A stretch of 64,000 nucleotides of DNA, from assembly GCA_029204225.1 (NCBI GenBank), contig CM055109.1:28764361-28828360 (forward strand), written 5' to 3'. Each line of letters begins with the position of its first letter. The first letter of the stretch is position 1. Positions 13,314 through 23,440 of the stretch are shown in pieces. The stretch is from Diphasiastrum complanatum. Its lineage: Eukaryota; Streptophyta; Lycopodiopsida; Lycopodiales; Lycopodiaceae. The position numbers and the translations under genes are program-made. A model generated the notes under the pieces. It worked only from the letters and a program-made list of their open reading frames with translations. It was not told the DNA's origin and made no database searches.

Positions 13314-16300
13314 TTAAAGTCTTTAGGGTACCAATAAGTACATAAGATAAAACGTCAAGTGTGTAACATAACAAGGGAGTGTGTAATGAACTAATTAATT
13401 AATGAGCTGAATAGACCTAAGCATAAACATCATGATCAAACAAGTTAAATAAGCAAGGATGAACTACTAGACTAGATATAACAATGTAACTAGGATAACC
13501 GATATAATCAATGTAACTCATATGTCGCAATAGGACTAAGTAGTGGTCCATGAGGACAGAAAAAGGAACTGATGGTGGTGATAGAAGTGCCAGTGATCGG
13601 TATTGATTTGGAATCTCTAGCCAATCATCCCCAAACAACTAGATGTGGTGGGCATGGGGCAACACGGTGAAGTGTGCGGTCTATAATGTGATGTCGTGGG
13701 GTGCAAGGTTGGGTAGCCCACTTCGGTATCATAGTCTTGTCATGTATGATGAAACACATCACTAGTCTGTGTAGGAGAAAAAGGAGTGCAATGTTACCTG
13801 ACACCAACTGACCTCAAAAATGGCAATAGTATCTCCCATGCATCTCATAGTAGAGAAACTCCCTAGTAGTGCCCTATCTCTAGTGGTAGTTGATGCAATG
13901 AAACTTGAAGCGCTACCAATGCAATCCGAAGTCTATGAGATAATCTAGAGTCCAGGTAGGCGGGTATTGTTGAGAATTTGACTGTATCCATCTATATAGA
14001 TAATGTCTCATGTAAAAGTCCAATTCAACTCCAAAGCAGCCCAACAATATTTTTTGAATTGAAGCTCTGTAGATGAACTATCGTATGTAGTCATGTGACC
14101 CCCCCCCCATGGGGACTATTCCACACTATTGTCTCACCCACACCTATGTATGCCACAGAGGCTTGGTGCACAAGACTTCCAGAGTCAAAGTGGGCTAATA
14201 TCTCTCCCTTGCACATAAGTAAAGCTTTCTTCTTCTCTGTTAGAGCTCACTCCAGCTATACTATGAACTCGACATGGCCCATTACTAGAGGGCCTGAGGC
14301 CAAGGATTGGTGAAGGTCGGTAATTGAAGAGGACACCTGGCCTAAGTAAGGACTCGTGATTCACAAGTTATGACCTCGTGTTACACCCTGACAAACTATC
14401 AAAGAAGTGGAGAATTGTGACCGTTGGGATCTTGGCTATCAGTGACGAGATGCTAGCCACGAGTAACTGGGGTGACCAAGTGGGTCACAAGTCAATGGCA
14501 GGACATGTGATGAGTCACTCAATATTCATGGGTCACAGGTAGCCACATCAAGTGGATTGATCACCCACTATTGGATGCCATGTGCCTGGTGACAGGAATA
14601 ACACAGAGTTGGACTTAAAAGGGGAGGATCATTCTTCACACGAGCCTTCTAGGCTCACGAGCTTGAAAAGAGGAGTTTGTGACATTGGTATTACATCCCA
14701 AAGAGAACGCGTTCTAGAGAGAGACTAGCCCATTCTAGAGAGAGAATGGAAGAATGCTTTTTTCTTGGTTTTCTTGAAGAATTTGTGGGGAAGGAAGGTC
14801 AGAAATCAATTGCTATTGCAAAATCGCTGGTGAAGGAGCTAGCCAACATGTTTTTCAAATCAATACTGGGCAGAAGGTTAGCTGACACCACAACAAGGGC
14901 CAAATTAACAGGGTTTTTCTTCATTTTGGGGCAAATTTTCCCTTGTAGCATCTTACTACACCTCAGAATCCATGACTGATCCTTTCCGAACTTTTATTGG
15001 CACTAAATCGCTGCTGTACCAGCCCAGAAATCAAGAAAAGAATAAACATTGTGCATACTGGAAATTGACCGCCCTCTAGTGCACTTGATTGGCAACCTTC
15101 ATCGCACTTTTGGGGCTAAAATCCATTGTTTTTCTCGGGCTACAAATGCACATCACGCTGGTTGGTAAATCATTGTCCTAACAATCTTCGAAACGTTTTT
15201 TTTTTTGCAAATCGCCCTGTTGTGTATTGTATGAGTTGTGGGCAAGGGGGCCATTTTTTTCAGGTCGAAATTTGTTGTAGCTAAAAGATTTTGGAGTTTT
15301 TTTATCACGGTAGCAGGGAAGTATCATTGGATCTTTTCATACATTGAGTAAATTTTTCCTTTTTACTGCTCCTTATCATCTTTTGTTGCCATTGGTTAAG
15401 AAAAAGAGAAAGAGAGAGATTTTTATAGTTTTTCCCTCTTTGTGGAAAAGATTTATTTTCCTTTCTGTTTGAAAAAAAGAACAAAAGTTTCTCTTTCCTA
15501 TTTATTTTCCATAATGTTTCTGCTATGGCCGATGAGCATGTTGAAATCCATGTTAGTCCACCCGTCACACTCCAGTCACCCCATGATAGCCCTAATCCTC
15601 CGATGTCTAGCCACAACCATAATCCTAGTGCAATTGGGACTAATTCACCTACCGGTACTCCATCCATGCAAGCCCCCGCGGATAGTATGGGGAAGTCCAT
15701 GGCAAATATGCTCTGATGCTTTTATCAAGAATAGTGGTCGCTACAAATACTAGTATGGTTGAGTTCATAAATGCGGATACTGGTGGTTACAAGTATCCAC
15801 CATCCTATTATTAAACTCAACTTATTCATCATCCTTTTTCTTGTATGTCCCCTCTGTGTGGCTGGCTAGAGTAGAGTTCTCGACCTTAAGGGACGAAAAG
15901 GGTATCCCATAATGCACGTGTCTCTCTGTTTATGTATAGAATACTGGGGCTTGAAACTTTCAAATCATTTATTCGTGTTGTTTATCAAAATAGATGTTCA
16001 TTTGTGATTTTTGGAGAATGTATGTGGTGAATTGCGACACTCGGTAGCTCAGTAGCAAAGTATTTCATTCAGAGGATATCAAAGGCATACTTTATATTAA
16101 AATTTGGGTGCAGTGTGCTGAGGCTCATCTCTAAACAGATGATGGAATTTCAAGCCCAAGACGGTTGGATTTTTCCAGATTTGTCACATATGCATCAACC
16201 ACTGAAAAATTTTCATGTGGCAATTTGCAACACGTGGTTAGCATCCAGGTGATTGGTCTAAAATATATCCTCCCAAGTGGGGATATTCATCTTAAGAAGA

Positions 16301-17153
16301 TCAATTGCTGTGACTCAACAATATTGAGTTTGGGTTTATGTGCCGCTGCCGGGACATGGCCAAGGCAGTAAAGAAATTGATACTAAACAAGCAAGAGAAC
16401 ATATAAAAGATTTTAACCTAAGAGCATCAGTATTCGAGTTGGAGGGTCGAGTGTACAGTGTATATATTGTGCATTTTGATGCTTTTTGCAAAAAGAAGGA
16501 AGAAATTTGAGGCGATTTACCCGATCCATGTTACACAGAAGAAAGGCAAAGAAACAGAGCAGCACAATCGACCAGCGCTTCGGCAGCGTTTTCCACCAAG
16601 GCAGAACTGCCCCTTTTTGAGCAGGCAAAACGACCTCAGCCTGAGTCTCTACCTTGGTTAATAATTTCGGACTGTCAGTCGATTGCGAATTATCTGTACG
16701 TTCAGTTGGCGCGTTACTTGATTCATATTCTAGATCTTCCGTTGTCACATTTTCAGAGCGTGCAGATTGTAATTTGCCATACAAACCAGACTTCCTGCTC
16801 CTTGTTATGTGAGGGCACTGGTATACGAGAGGATAAATGGTTGCTATTAGACTCCGCCTGCTGTTACTTCTTTTTATGATAATGCTTCTGCTGCAGCTGC
16901 TGCTACAATATAATGAAGAAGACGTCCTTTCCATGTTTGCTGTGCATGCCTCACCAGGCACCCTGACTTTGTTTCTACTCATATTATGAAGCATCATCGC
17001 ATCGCTTGCATAATATCTTTCCTGCCAGTGGCTCTCTGGATATATCCTTCTACGCTGAAAATTTCTTGCATTAAGAGAATATTCAATAGAAGTTGCCAAT
17101 GTGTTTACGCCTTCTCCAACCGCGCCGAGCTTTCGTACAGCAAGTTTTTCCAT
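4235..17153 (-). CDS. PHT4;4: Plastid PHT4;4/ANTR2-like anion transporter, 5' five exons (partial)
   Basis: A major facilitator superfamily carrier of the plant PHT4 family, predicted for the chloroplast envelope, where relatives move phosphate or ascorbate. Coding exons, all with GT-AG borders and consistent phase: 17153-16521, 9997-9890, 5730-5575, 5251-5036 and 4444-4235, giving 441 codons. Residues 1 to about 190 are a Ser/Arg-rich plastid-targeting and spacer region. The first membrane helix (RWSIVLLCFFAFLLCNMDR) ends exon 1. Exons 2-5 carry VNMSIAILPMSAEY, SSFFWGYLLTQ, GGIWAD, GEGVAMPAMNN, YSGMYLGS and FCHNWGTFILLTWMPTYYNQ, all hallmarks of the family. About 190 C-terminal residues are missing because the gene leaves the window. 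The start is the first in-frame ATG; the open frame continues upstream without another ATG to a stop, so an extra 5' exon is possible. The substrate is inferred from family similarity; phosphate-type PHT4 members are the alternative. Confidence 0.92.
6537..7100 (-). pseudogene. Ty3/gypsy integrase remnant in transporter intron 2
   Basis: Read on the minus strand, 6740-6960 gives a zinc-finger-like CDFCAQNKY region followed by LLQHWPIPHHV and DIPMDFILGLP, the typical linker and start of a Ty3/gypsy integrase core, with stops. Together with the reverse-transcriptase scrap at 8714-9272 on the same strand it looks like one element interrupted by the LINE and copia pieces between them. It is sense-oriented relative to the host transporter gene. 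Confidence 0.6.
7302..8360 (-). pseudogene. LINE (non-LTR retrotransposon) ORF2 C-terminal remnant
   Basis: Two frames on the minus strand together read LYASEIWLPGLSLRDWAGI, a long segment with HMIRAKTTTPHDIL, then CARCRRWKMEDEAHFLLRCPLY. This is the layout of the region after the reverse transcriptase of plant LINEs, ending in a CCHC-like cysteine motif. A frameshift separates the two parts. It lies in intron 2 of the transporter. The upstream edge abuts the plus-strand copia scrap at about 8330. Confidence 0.6.
8330..8715 (+). pseudogene. Ty1/copia GAG-pre-integrase fragment
   Basis: Translation gives SRITDLGHKVEFESDRCKVV, then HEYLYKLSH, YYRLGHLNHAPV, a stop, and VCQDFIVGKQ. It is the same copia family as the element at 19.8-23.4 kb, which shares most of these residues. 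Stops and single-base losses break the frame. It is a short internal fragment without LTRs, embedded in transporter intron 2. Confidence 0.75.
8714..9272 (-). pseudogene. Ty3/gypsy reverse transcriptase fragment
   Basis: The minus strand gives MHDIFDRLDKAEIFFKIDL, a YHQTHMYPANEYKIAFCTH segment and VLVYFDDILVYS, which are reverse-transcriptase motifs of Ty3/gypsy elements including the catalytic FDD box. The frame breaks soon afterwards. It is the probable upstream partner of the integrase piece at 6537-7100. Confidence 0.7.
10487..12600 (+). pseudogene. Decayed LINE retrotransposon (endonuclease linker to reverse transcriptase)
   Basis: From 10568 a 216-residue frame contains LLTGYFSTLREV, which looks like the GDFN motif of a LINE apurinic endonuclease with D and N lost, followed by an APWFDNECHSLHL stretch typical of the linker. 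At 11811 the frame MKQGCSLAPTLFEWYVDKLE is a LINE reverse-transcriptase motif, followed by LYTDHVV where LYADDVV is expected, so the catalytic box is damaged. Copies of a YLGILF/FxxRDAPSK-like region at 11480-11570 and 12080-12290 continue the ORF with stops. It lies antisense in transporter intron 1. Confidence 0.65.
12601..13240. other. Intronic sequence, no gene recognised
   Basis: The segment lies inside intron 1 of the transporter, between the LINE remnant and the GA tract. Overlapping short ORFs on both strands at 12602-12877 look like chance frames. Confidence 0.5.
13241..13309. repeat. (GA)n microsatellite
   Basis: An uninterrupted GA dinucleotide run of about 69 bp preceded by a short G run. 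It lies within intron 1 of the transporter gene. The poly-Leu/Ser ORF crossing it on the minus strand is an artefact of the repeat. Confidence 0.97.
13310..16520. other. Rest of transporter intron 1, no confident gene
   Basis: Several short ORFs occur here. One at 14746-14979 (plus) begins MEECFFLGFLEEF and one at 15525-15716 (plus) begins MADEHVEIHVSPP and is Pro/Ser-rich. Neither matches a family I know. The second resembles the low-complexity start of some retrotransposon gag proteins, but nothing downstream supports that. Confidence 0.4.
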
Positions 17154-17660
17154 CCGAGGCCCTGAACAGCACGGGAACCTTGAATGATCATACGCATTGC
17201 TGAGATTGCAATTCTCGGTTGAACTTATTGCTTTCAAAAAGTCAGGCGAGACTGCAGCTCCATGCCATGAGTGAGAGAGTGTTTTGCAAACAAGTATGCT
17301 CCCTAATAACTAGCCTAGACTATATTGCTATATAATTGTTGCTAACAGCAAATGAACAAGCATTTCCATCCGATGCTATGAACAACAACCGAGCCCTGAA
17401 TCAAATTATGCGTACATGCAAAAGATAAAATTTCGCGGTTGTACTGTTTGCTTCTAAAAAACAGGACAGGCAGAAACTGACATGAATGGAAAAGCGTTTT
17501 GCAAACAAATCGTTCAATATTAAGCAGCCTAGACTACATTCTTAGATAATTGTCGTTAATAGCAAATGCCATGAACGGGAATGTGTTTTTGGAACAAAAC
17601 TGCCCCCTATTAACTAGTCTAGTCCATATTCTCAATTAATGGCAGTTAACAGCAGATAAG
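17151..17660. repeat. Tandem duplication spanning the 5' end of the transporter first exon
   Basis: A unit of about 217 bp beginning catccgaggccctgaac at 17151 is repeated, diverged, from about 17368 (catccgatgctatgaac); a partial third copy follows from about 17570. Shared landmarks are gttttgcaaacaa, the ctaataactagcctagacta-like stretch, and aattgttgctaacagcaaatg. The first unit starts exactly at the transporter start codon, so the array lies in the 5' UTR or promoter and extends up to the coding start. Confidence 0.7.
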
Positions 17661-18733
17661 CAATCCTACAATAATGATAATTGTGTCGGAGTGTTAAAAT
17701 CTCATACAATAGACACAACACATCAGCTGTATAATGGTACATCCACACGCATAAATAAGTTACAGTTTCATAAGAAAGGACATCGAGAATATCTGATAAA
17801 CCATCAATAAGCATAAAAAAGCCTCCTATCTTTGAGCCTCGACAGCATTATCCACTAGATCTTATAATTTTCACTAACAAAACAAGGAGAGGCCTAAAGC
17901 AGTGAAAGCAAAACATTGTCTGGAATTTCCAGGCAAGAAGAAGGAAGACCAGAAGTCACCTGAGTGAATCAATGGAGTGCCATGAGACAGAAGCAGTGCC
18001 GCGGTCATTATCGCACTGCAATTTGCCAACTATCACAGAGCTGCTGCAAGACTAGAGCACACATGCAACGGCTGTCTCATGCGTCTTGTTTGTGTTCAAG
18101 AAACGTCTTGTTTGTGATCAAGAAAGCAAGCTTTTAAGACTGCAAAAACTGTCATTAATTATCCAAGGATTTCCTTGCCTTACCTTTCATATCATACATG
18201 CTTCGATAGCTAATTTTCCTTCAAACAGGTGCATAAGCATCATTTATCAGCTTGCTGATCAGATTCAATCAGTCTTCACGTTCACGATCCTCGATCCTTC
18301 CTTCGATCCTCGCATTTTGGCCTCAGTTTTCAGTTTCGCTATCTCGATACATCTCTCTCCCATCTTCATTTTCAATCGTGAGCTATGGAGTTCACCGCTC
18401 CACCGTCGGATTTATCCAATAAACGCTCAGATCCTGCCACGTTTCCATCATCGAAGCCACAAAACTGGACACGTGGCGATATGACACGTGTCAGAAATCC
18501 GACTGCGCGGAGTGAAGCAATCGTGTCATTGAGCCGCATGGTCTGGGCCTTTTCTTTTATCTCGTACCTTTGGCTGGCTCTCCACCATCAGTCCGTGATT
18601 AGCGTAATCTCATGGTCTAATCAAGGGCTTAGGGGAGATGTAAGCTAATAATCACGGATTAGCTGCTAATCCTAAAATTAGGGCTAGGATTTAGAGCGTA
18701 GAAGATGGCGTTGGTAAAATAGCTAGGAACATA
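17661..18733. other. 5' flank of the transporter gene
   Basis: No gene was confidently recognised. A plus-strand frame at 18385-18648 is relatively GC-rich and is preceded by a CT-rich stretch that looks like a plant 5' leader, but the 87-residue product has no known motif. An imperfect inverted repeat around 18591 and 18645 (ccgtgatta / taatcacgg) is also present. Confidence 0.45.
18470..18490. promoter_or_regulatory. Two G-box (CACGTG) elements 15 bp apart
   Basis: CACGTG occurs at 18470-18475 and again at 18485-18490, the second inside gacacgtgtc. Plant G-boxes bind bZIP and bHLH factors and often mediate light or ABA responses. The pair is about 1.3 kb upstream of the transporter start on the minus strand and could serve it, or an unrecognised plus-strand transcript. 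Function is inferred from the motif only. Confidence 0.45.
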
Positions 18734-19760
18734 TCATGCCACGAGGGCCATTTGCTTTTGCAAAGTGTTGGGGTGCTCGCAAGAAATTGAAAGTTTTACG
18801 GGCCAATTGTTGAACTTCAAGGTTTGCGGATTCCTAGCTCCGAAAATTTCACTGATTTTGGTCATGCCACAAGGGTGAGGGTCGATTGCTTTTGAAAAGT
18901 GTTGTCGAATATGGTGCTCACAAAAAATTGAAAGTTTTACTGGCCAATTGTTGAAATTCGAGGTTTGCAAATTTTTAGCTCCGAAAATTGCATTGATTAT
19001 GGTCATGCCACATGGGTAAGGGTCAGTTGCTTCTGAAAAGTGTTGTCGGATATGGTGCTTGCAAAAAAAATCAAAAAATTTACAGGCCAATTGTTGAAAT
19101 TAGAGGTTTGCATAATTCTAGCTCCGAAAATTGCACTGATTTTGGTCATGCCACAAGGGTAAGGGTCAATTGCTTCTGAAAAGTGTTGTCGAATATGGTT
19201 GCAAAAAATTAAATGTTCTACGGGCCGATTGTTGAAATTCAAGGTTTGCGGATTTTTAGCTCCGAAAACTGCACGAATTTTGGTCATGCCACAAGGGTAA
19301 GGGTCGGTTGCCTCTGAAAAGTGTTGTTGGATATGGTGCTCGCAAAAAATTAAAAGTTTTATGGGCTGATTGGTGAAATTCAAGGTTTGCGGATTTTTAA
19401 CTCCGAAAATTGCACTGATTTTGGACATGCCGCAAGGGTAAGGGTTGGTTGCTTCTGAAAAGTGTTGTCGGATATGGTGCTTGCAAAAAATTAAAAGTTT
19501 TACTGGCCAATTGTTGAAATTCAAGGTTTGTGGATTTTTAGCTCCGAAAATTGCACTGATTTATGACATGCCACAAGGGTTTAGGGTTTAGGGTCGGTTG
19601 CTTTTTGTCGGATATGGTGCTCGCAAAAAATAAAAGTGTAATCGGATATGGTACTCGCAAAGAACTGAAAGTTTTACAAGCCAATTGTTGAAATTCAAGG
19701 TTTGCGGATTTTTAGCTGTGAAAATTGCACTAATTTTAGTCGTGCCGCACGGGTCAAGAC
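18734..19760. repeat. Satellite-like tandem array, unit about 141 bp, seven to eight copies
   Basis: The landmark catgcc(a/g)c followed by aagggt recurs near 18735, 18863, 19004, 19147, 19285, 19425, 19567 and, mutated, near 19741. Spacings are about 128, 141, 143, 138, 140, 142 and 174 bp. Each unit also holds aagtgttgtcggatatggtgc, ggccaattgttgaaattc and agctccgaaaattgcac. Because 141 is a multiple of three, the minus strand stays open for 118 and 173 residues in two overlapping frames with a 47-residue period. A related array occurs at 52.65-53.3 kb. Confidence 0.92.
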
Positions 19761-21009
19761 GCAGTGAACAACTACGACAGCTGGGTGATGATCATCACGA
19801 CACATCCAGAACTGACTCTTTCGAGAGTCATTACTATGTTGTTGTAGGAAGACACGTGGAGGGACGAAGCCTCGAGTTCCTCAGCCGATTCTCATGCCTT
19901 ATACACCAACAAGAGCACGACTAAGCAGAAGAAGAAGAAAGGCCCGAAGCAATCAAAGCCAGACCAGAAACCAGCACATCACAAAGAACAGTCGAATCCG
20001 CAGACGAAGAAGTTGTTCTGCAAAACTACAAGCGAAACAACCACGGAATTCAAGACTGCCGGATACTGCAAGCAAAGAACAACAACAAGGGACAGTCGAA
20101 TCAAGTGGCAAATGCAGCTACAGAAGCTCCACAGCCTATTCAAAAAGCGGATCATGATGTCTTCATGACCAGCCATCAAGGAGCATCAGGCGACAGTTCT
20201 TGGTTCCTGGATTTCGGAGCCACTCAGCACATGACCAGCCTTATTGGCTGTTTCAAGTCCTATACACCTTACAGTACCCAGAAATATGTTCACCTTGGCG
20301 ACTATAGCACACAAGCTATTAAAGGTGAAGGTACTGTAAGATTAAGCTTTGCAAATGTTCAGTCTAAGCTACTTTCTAAAGTCCTGTATGTACCAAACTT
20401 ATCTACGAATCTGCTCTCTGTAAGCAGAATCACAGATCTAGGACATAGAGTAGAATTCGAATGTGATCAATGCAAAGTAGTTGATAGGACAGGCAAGATT
20501 ATAGCACTCGAAAAGAGGCATGGATACTTGTATAAATTAAGTCATGGCTTTTTTTCCTCTAGTCAGGCGCTCAGTACTTCTATTCATGCAAATAAAAGTT
20601 CATTTTGGCATTATAGACTTGGTCACTTGAATCATACTGCTGTACAACAAATGTCTAGACAATCTATTGTTCTTGATCTCAACTATCCTCGTGATAAAGT
20701 CGAGTTACCTATCTGTCAAGACTGTCTAGTTGGTAAACAGACTAGGAAACCATTTAAATCAAGCCATCAGCATATTGCTAGAGGATTGTTCGACATTGTA
20801 CATTCAGACATTTGTGGCCCGATGAAAAATCCTTCGCTGAAGGATGCTAAGTATTTTATAACTTTTATTGATGAATTTTCCAGAAGGACTATGGTGTACT
20901 TTATAAAGAAGAAATCAGAAGCCTTCAATTGCTTCAGAATCTTCAAGGAGCGTGCAAAAAAGGAGACTGGAAGGACGATCAAGGCCCTAAGGTCTTGCAA
21001 AGACATAGA

Positions 21010-21185
21010 TCCCATCCTTGATTTGAGGTGTAGCATCCTACTCTCTTCGGCCACAAGCACATTATGGAGCTTTCCAATAGTAAGTAGCTTATTTTGAATG
21101 GAAAAACTTTGGACTAGATTAGAGTAATCTTTACTTAGTCCATTTAGAATGACTTGCACAAGTTCATTGTCTTAACATCGCTCCT
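21010..21185 (-). pseudogene. Inverted copia gag fragment inside the copia element
   Basis: The minus strand reads NELVQVILNGLSKDYSNLVQ, then SIQNKLLTIGKLHNVLVAEE, which is copia gag (UBN2-type) wording. It is opposite in orientation to the surrounding integrase and reverse transcriptase. It marks the break where the integrase core ends, so the central part of the element was rearranged or received a second insertion. Confidence 0.65.
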
Positions 21186-21189
21186 TTAC

Positions 21190-21900
21190 GACAAATGCAG
21201 ACAACTGTTGAGGGACCGACACTACTTTGGGCCGAGGACCCTGTTGTGGATATTTCCTATACAATAATAAATTAGTGGGTCCCACCACTAGAATTATTGT
21301 TGGCCAAGCCTTACCAAGTGGGCCCCGCCATATTATAGTAGAGAAATAAGTGCGAGGCACTGGCTTCTTGCGTGTAAGCACAGCCCAATGAGCACACTAA
21401 TTAAATAGTTTAAGTTGTTTCCTAATGACTTGGGCCCTAGTTGCAAATAAAATAAGCCATGCACCAAAAATGAATCTAAAATAATCACAAACATGAAAAA
21501 TAACTACACTAGATCAAAATTTTTAAGATATTGTATAATCAAAAAGCGATATCTAAATTAAACGTACAAAATATTAAATCTAACTACCTTGAATTATTGT
21601 TGTACCCAAATAAAATCGCAAGCAAGAAGATTAGGAAGTAAAATATTAGGAAGCAAGAGGATTAGAAAGTTGAAATGTGAGGAACATGGTGGGATATGGC
21701 CTACTTTTAATAGTGAAAATGCCCACCGGGCTATGTTAGAGAGCACCCAGCGGTCCCGACGGGTTTCTTTGGTAAGCCCGACGGGCTGTTTACTGAACCA
21801 CCCGGTCTACATGCCACCAACAGGTCATTTTTTATTATCGTTATTATGATTTTTCACGTAATCATGTCAACATTATAGTTATTTTCATTTAAAAAAAAAA
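21190..21900. other. Unassigned insert within the copia element
   Basis: The segment replaces the missing integrase C-terminus and most of the reverse transcriptase. It opens with tgttgagggaccgac, which resembles an LTR edge, but no matching partner was found. No coding motif was seen. Confidence 0.35.
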
Positions 21901-22830
21901 GAGTAATTACATCAATATGAAAACCCTGGGGCCCTATGTTATAATAGCCTTGTATGTTGATGATTTTCTAATTATCAACAACTCAAATCAGTTACTACAT
22001 GAAACAAAATCTTTCCTTTCAACAAAATTTGAGATGACTATTTTAGATCCCGTTTGTTACCTATTTGGTATAAGCCAAGAATCCTATTTAATCAATGTAC
22101 TTTGCAGATATGGCATGGAGGACTGTAAGCCGATAGACTCACCTATGGATCCAAGATCCAAACTATCGAAAGACATGTGCCCTAGAACTCAAGCAGAACA
22201 GAAAAAAATGTGCAAATACTCTTATCAGTTGTTAATCAAATCGATCATGTATTCTATGATCTACACCCGACCTGATCTAGCATATGTGGTACTGTCACAA
22301 TATATGTCCAATCCAGGTCTACAATATTGGAAGGCTCTGCAAAGAATATTGAAGTACATTCAAGTTACGAAGCACTATCATTTGTGCTATAATGGCAATA
22401 CAGAAGTTGCACTTACATTAGTCACCTATTCGGATTCAGATTGGGCAGGAGACGTTGATACCAGAAAGTCCACAGTAGAAAGCATAAATGCATATTATTG
22501 TCCTCTATAGAATCAGTAGTGAAGGAGATAATTTGGCTTAGAAGGTTGTTACAAGATCTGCAATTTTGGCAGATCAGTCCAACTATTCTCGAGTGCAACA
22601 ATCAGAGCCACATAGCTCTATCTTTGAACCCACAAACTCATACTAGAACTAAACATATAGAAGTTCAATTTCATTTTCTTAGAGAGAGGGTTCAAAATAA
22701 AGATGTTGTACCAAGTTACTATCATACAGATAATATGTTGGCTGATATTTTGCAAAACCATTTTCAAGAGAGAAACATTCTACTCTGGTAGATATTTAAA
22801 TCTCAATTTTGATTCAGATTCGTAGTAGTA

Positions 22831-23440
22831 AGCTTAAGGGGGAGTGTTGGAGTTAATCTTACTTCTACTCATCCTAACTGCCCTCCAATTCACTCATGTA
22901 AATCACTCTCTCAAAGCAGTCTGTAGAAATGAACTGATTGTCGCACAATTCGCGTTTTTACTTGCAATCTTCAAAATCCGACAAAGTCATCTACTTAAAT
23001 TTTCAACCATTTTGAGCACAAAAGGTATTTGCGAAAAATGCGACAAAGGTGTTCCATTCGAGAATTTTGAGCCATTTCGGGCACCCGAGAAATGGAAAGA
23101 TTTTTGAGTAATGCAAGGAATGCGAGTTATTACAGAGTTACACCAGATACCGTAGTCTTTAACTTACGTCTTCACGCTCTCTTGTAATAACCGATCTACG
23201 GATTAGTACTAGGACCGTTGATGATCTTTTAGACTCTGTAATTAGAATAAAATAAGATCTTCTTACAACTATATAAGAAAATGAGCGATCGGAAGAAAGA
23301 CATTATCAAAAATTGATCAATCGATCAGTATCCACAACAAAGGTCAAACAACCAAAACTGGTTCCAGTATCCGACTCAGAGTTAGAGATCATAGACAGAG
23401 AGTAAAAGTATTCAGAACCATAGCAACTGATTTGATTCTG
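22831..23440 (+). repeat. Polypurine tract and probable 3' LTR of the copia element
   Basis: The RNase H frame ends at 22791. A purine tract (aagggggag, within 22835-22844) is followed at once by TGTTGGAGTTAATC from 22845, the usual start of a copia LTR. A TATA-like element (ctatataag) lies near 23270. The right border is uncertain because no second LTR is present for comparison. Confidence 0.65.

Larger units (their letters stand above)
19780..23440 (+). mobile_element. Broken Ty1/copia LTR retrotransposon
   Basis: Order on the plus strand: decayed CCHC knuckle (KRNNHGIQDC at about 20027-20057), protease (LDFGATQHMT at about 20206, with Phe replacing the usual Ser or Thr of the D-S/T-G-A site), GAG-pre-integrase (YRLGHLNHT, CQDCLVGKQ) and integrase core (HSDICGP, FITFIDEFSR), which stops near 21000. 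After a rearranged stretch, reverse-transcriptase C-terminus (ALYVDDFLI) and RNase H (SDSDWAGD, TKHIEVQFHF) run from 21917 to 22791. A polypurine tract and LTR-like sequence follow. The 5' LTR and gag are missing on the left, where the satellite begins. Frameshifts and lost domains make it non-autonomous. Confidence 0.9.

Noticed and set aside
14746-14979. 77-residue plus-strand frame beginning MEECFFLGFLEEF
   Set aside because: Lies in a transporter intron, has no known motif, and no coding neighbours support it.
17154-17237. Extension of the transporter first exon beyond the first in-frame ATG
   Set aside because: The frame is open but has no ATG before a stop, and the sequence belongs to the tandem duplication. 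An upstream exon is possible but not supported.
18385-18648. Plus-strand 87-residue frame with a leader-like upstream sequence
   Set aside because: No known motif, no clear splice continuation, and the region equally well serves as promoter for the minus-strand transporter. Kept as flank rather than called as a gene.
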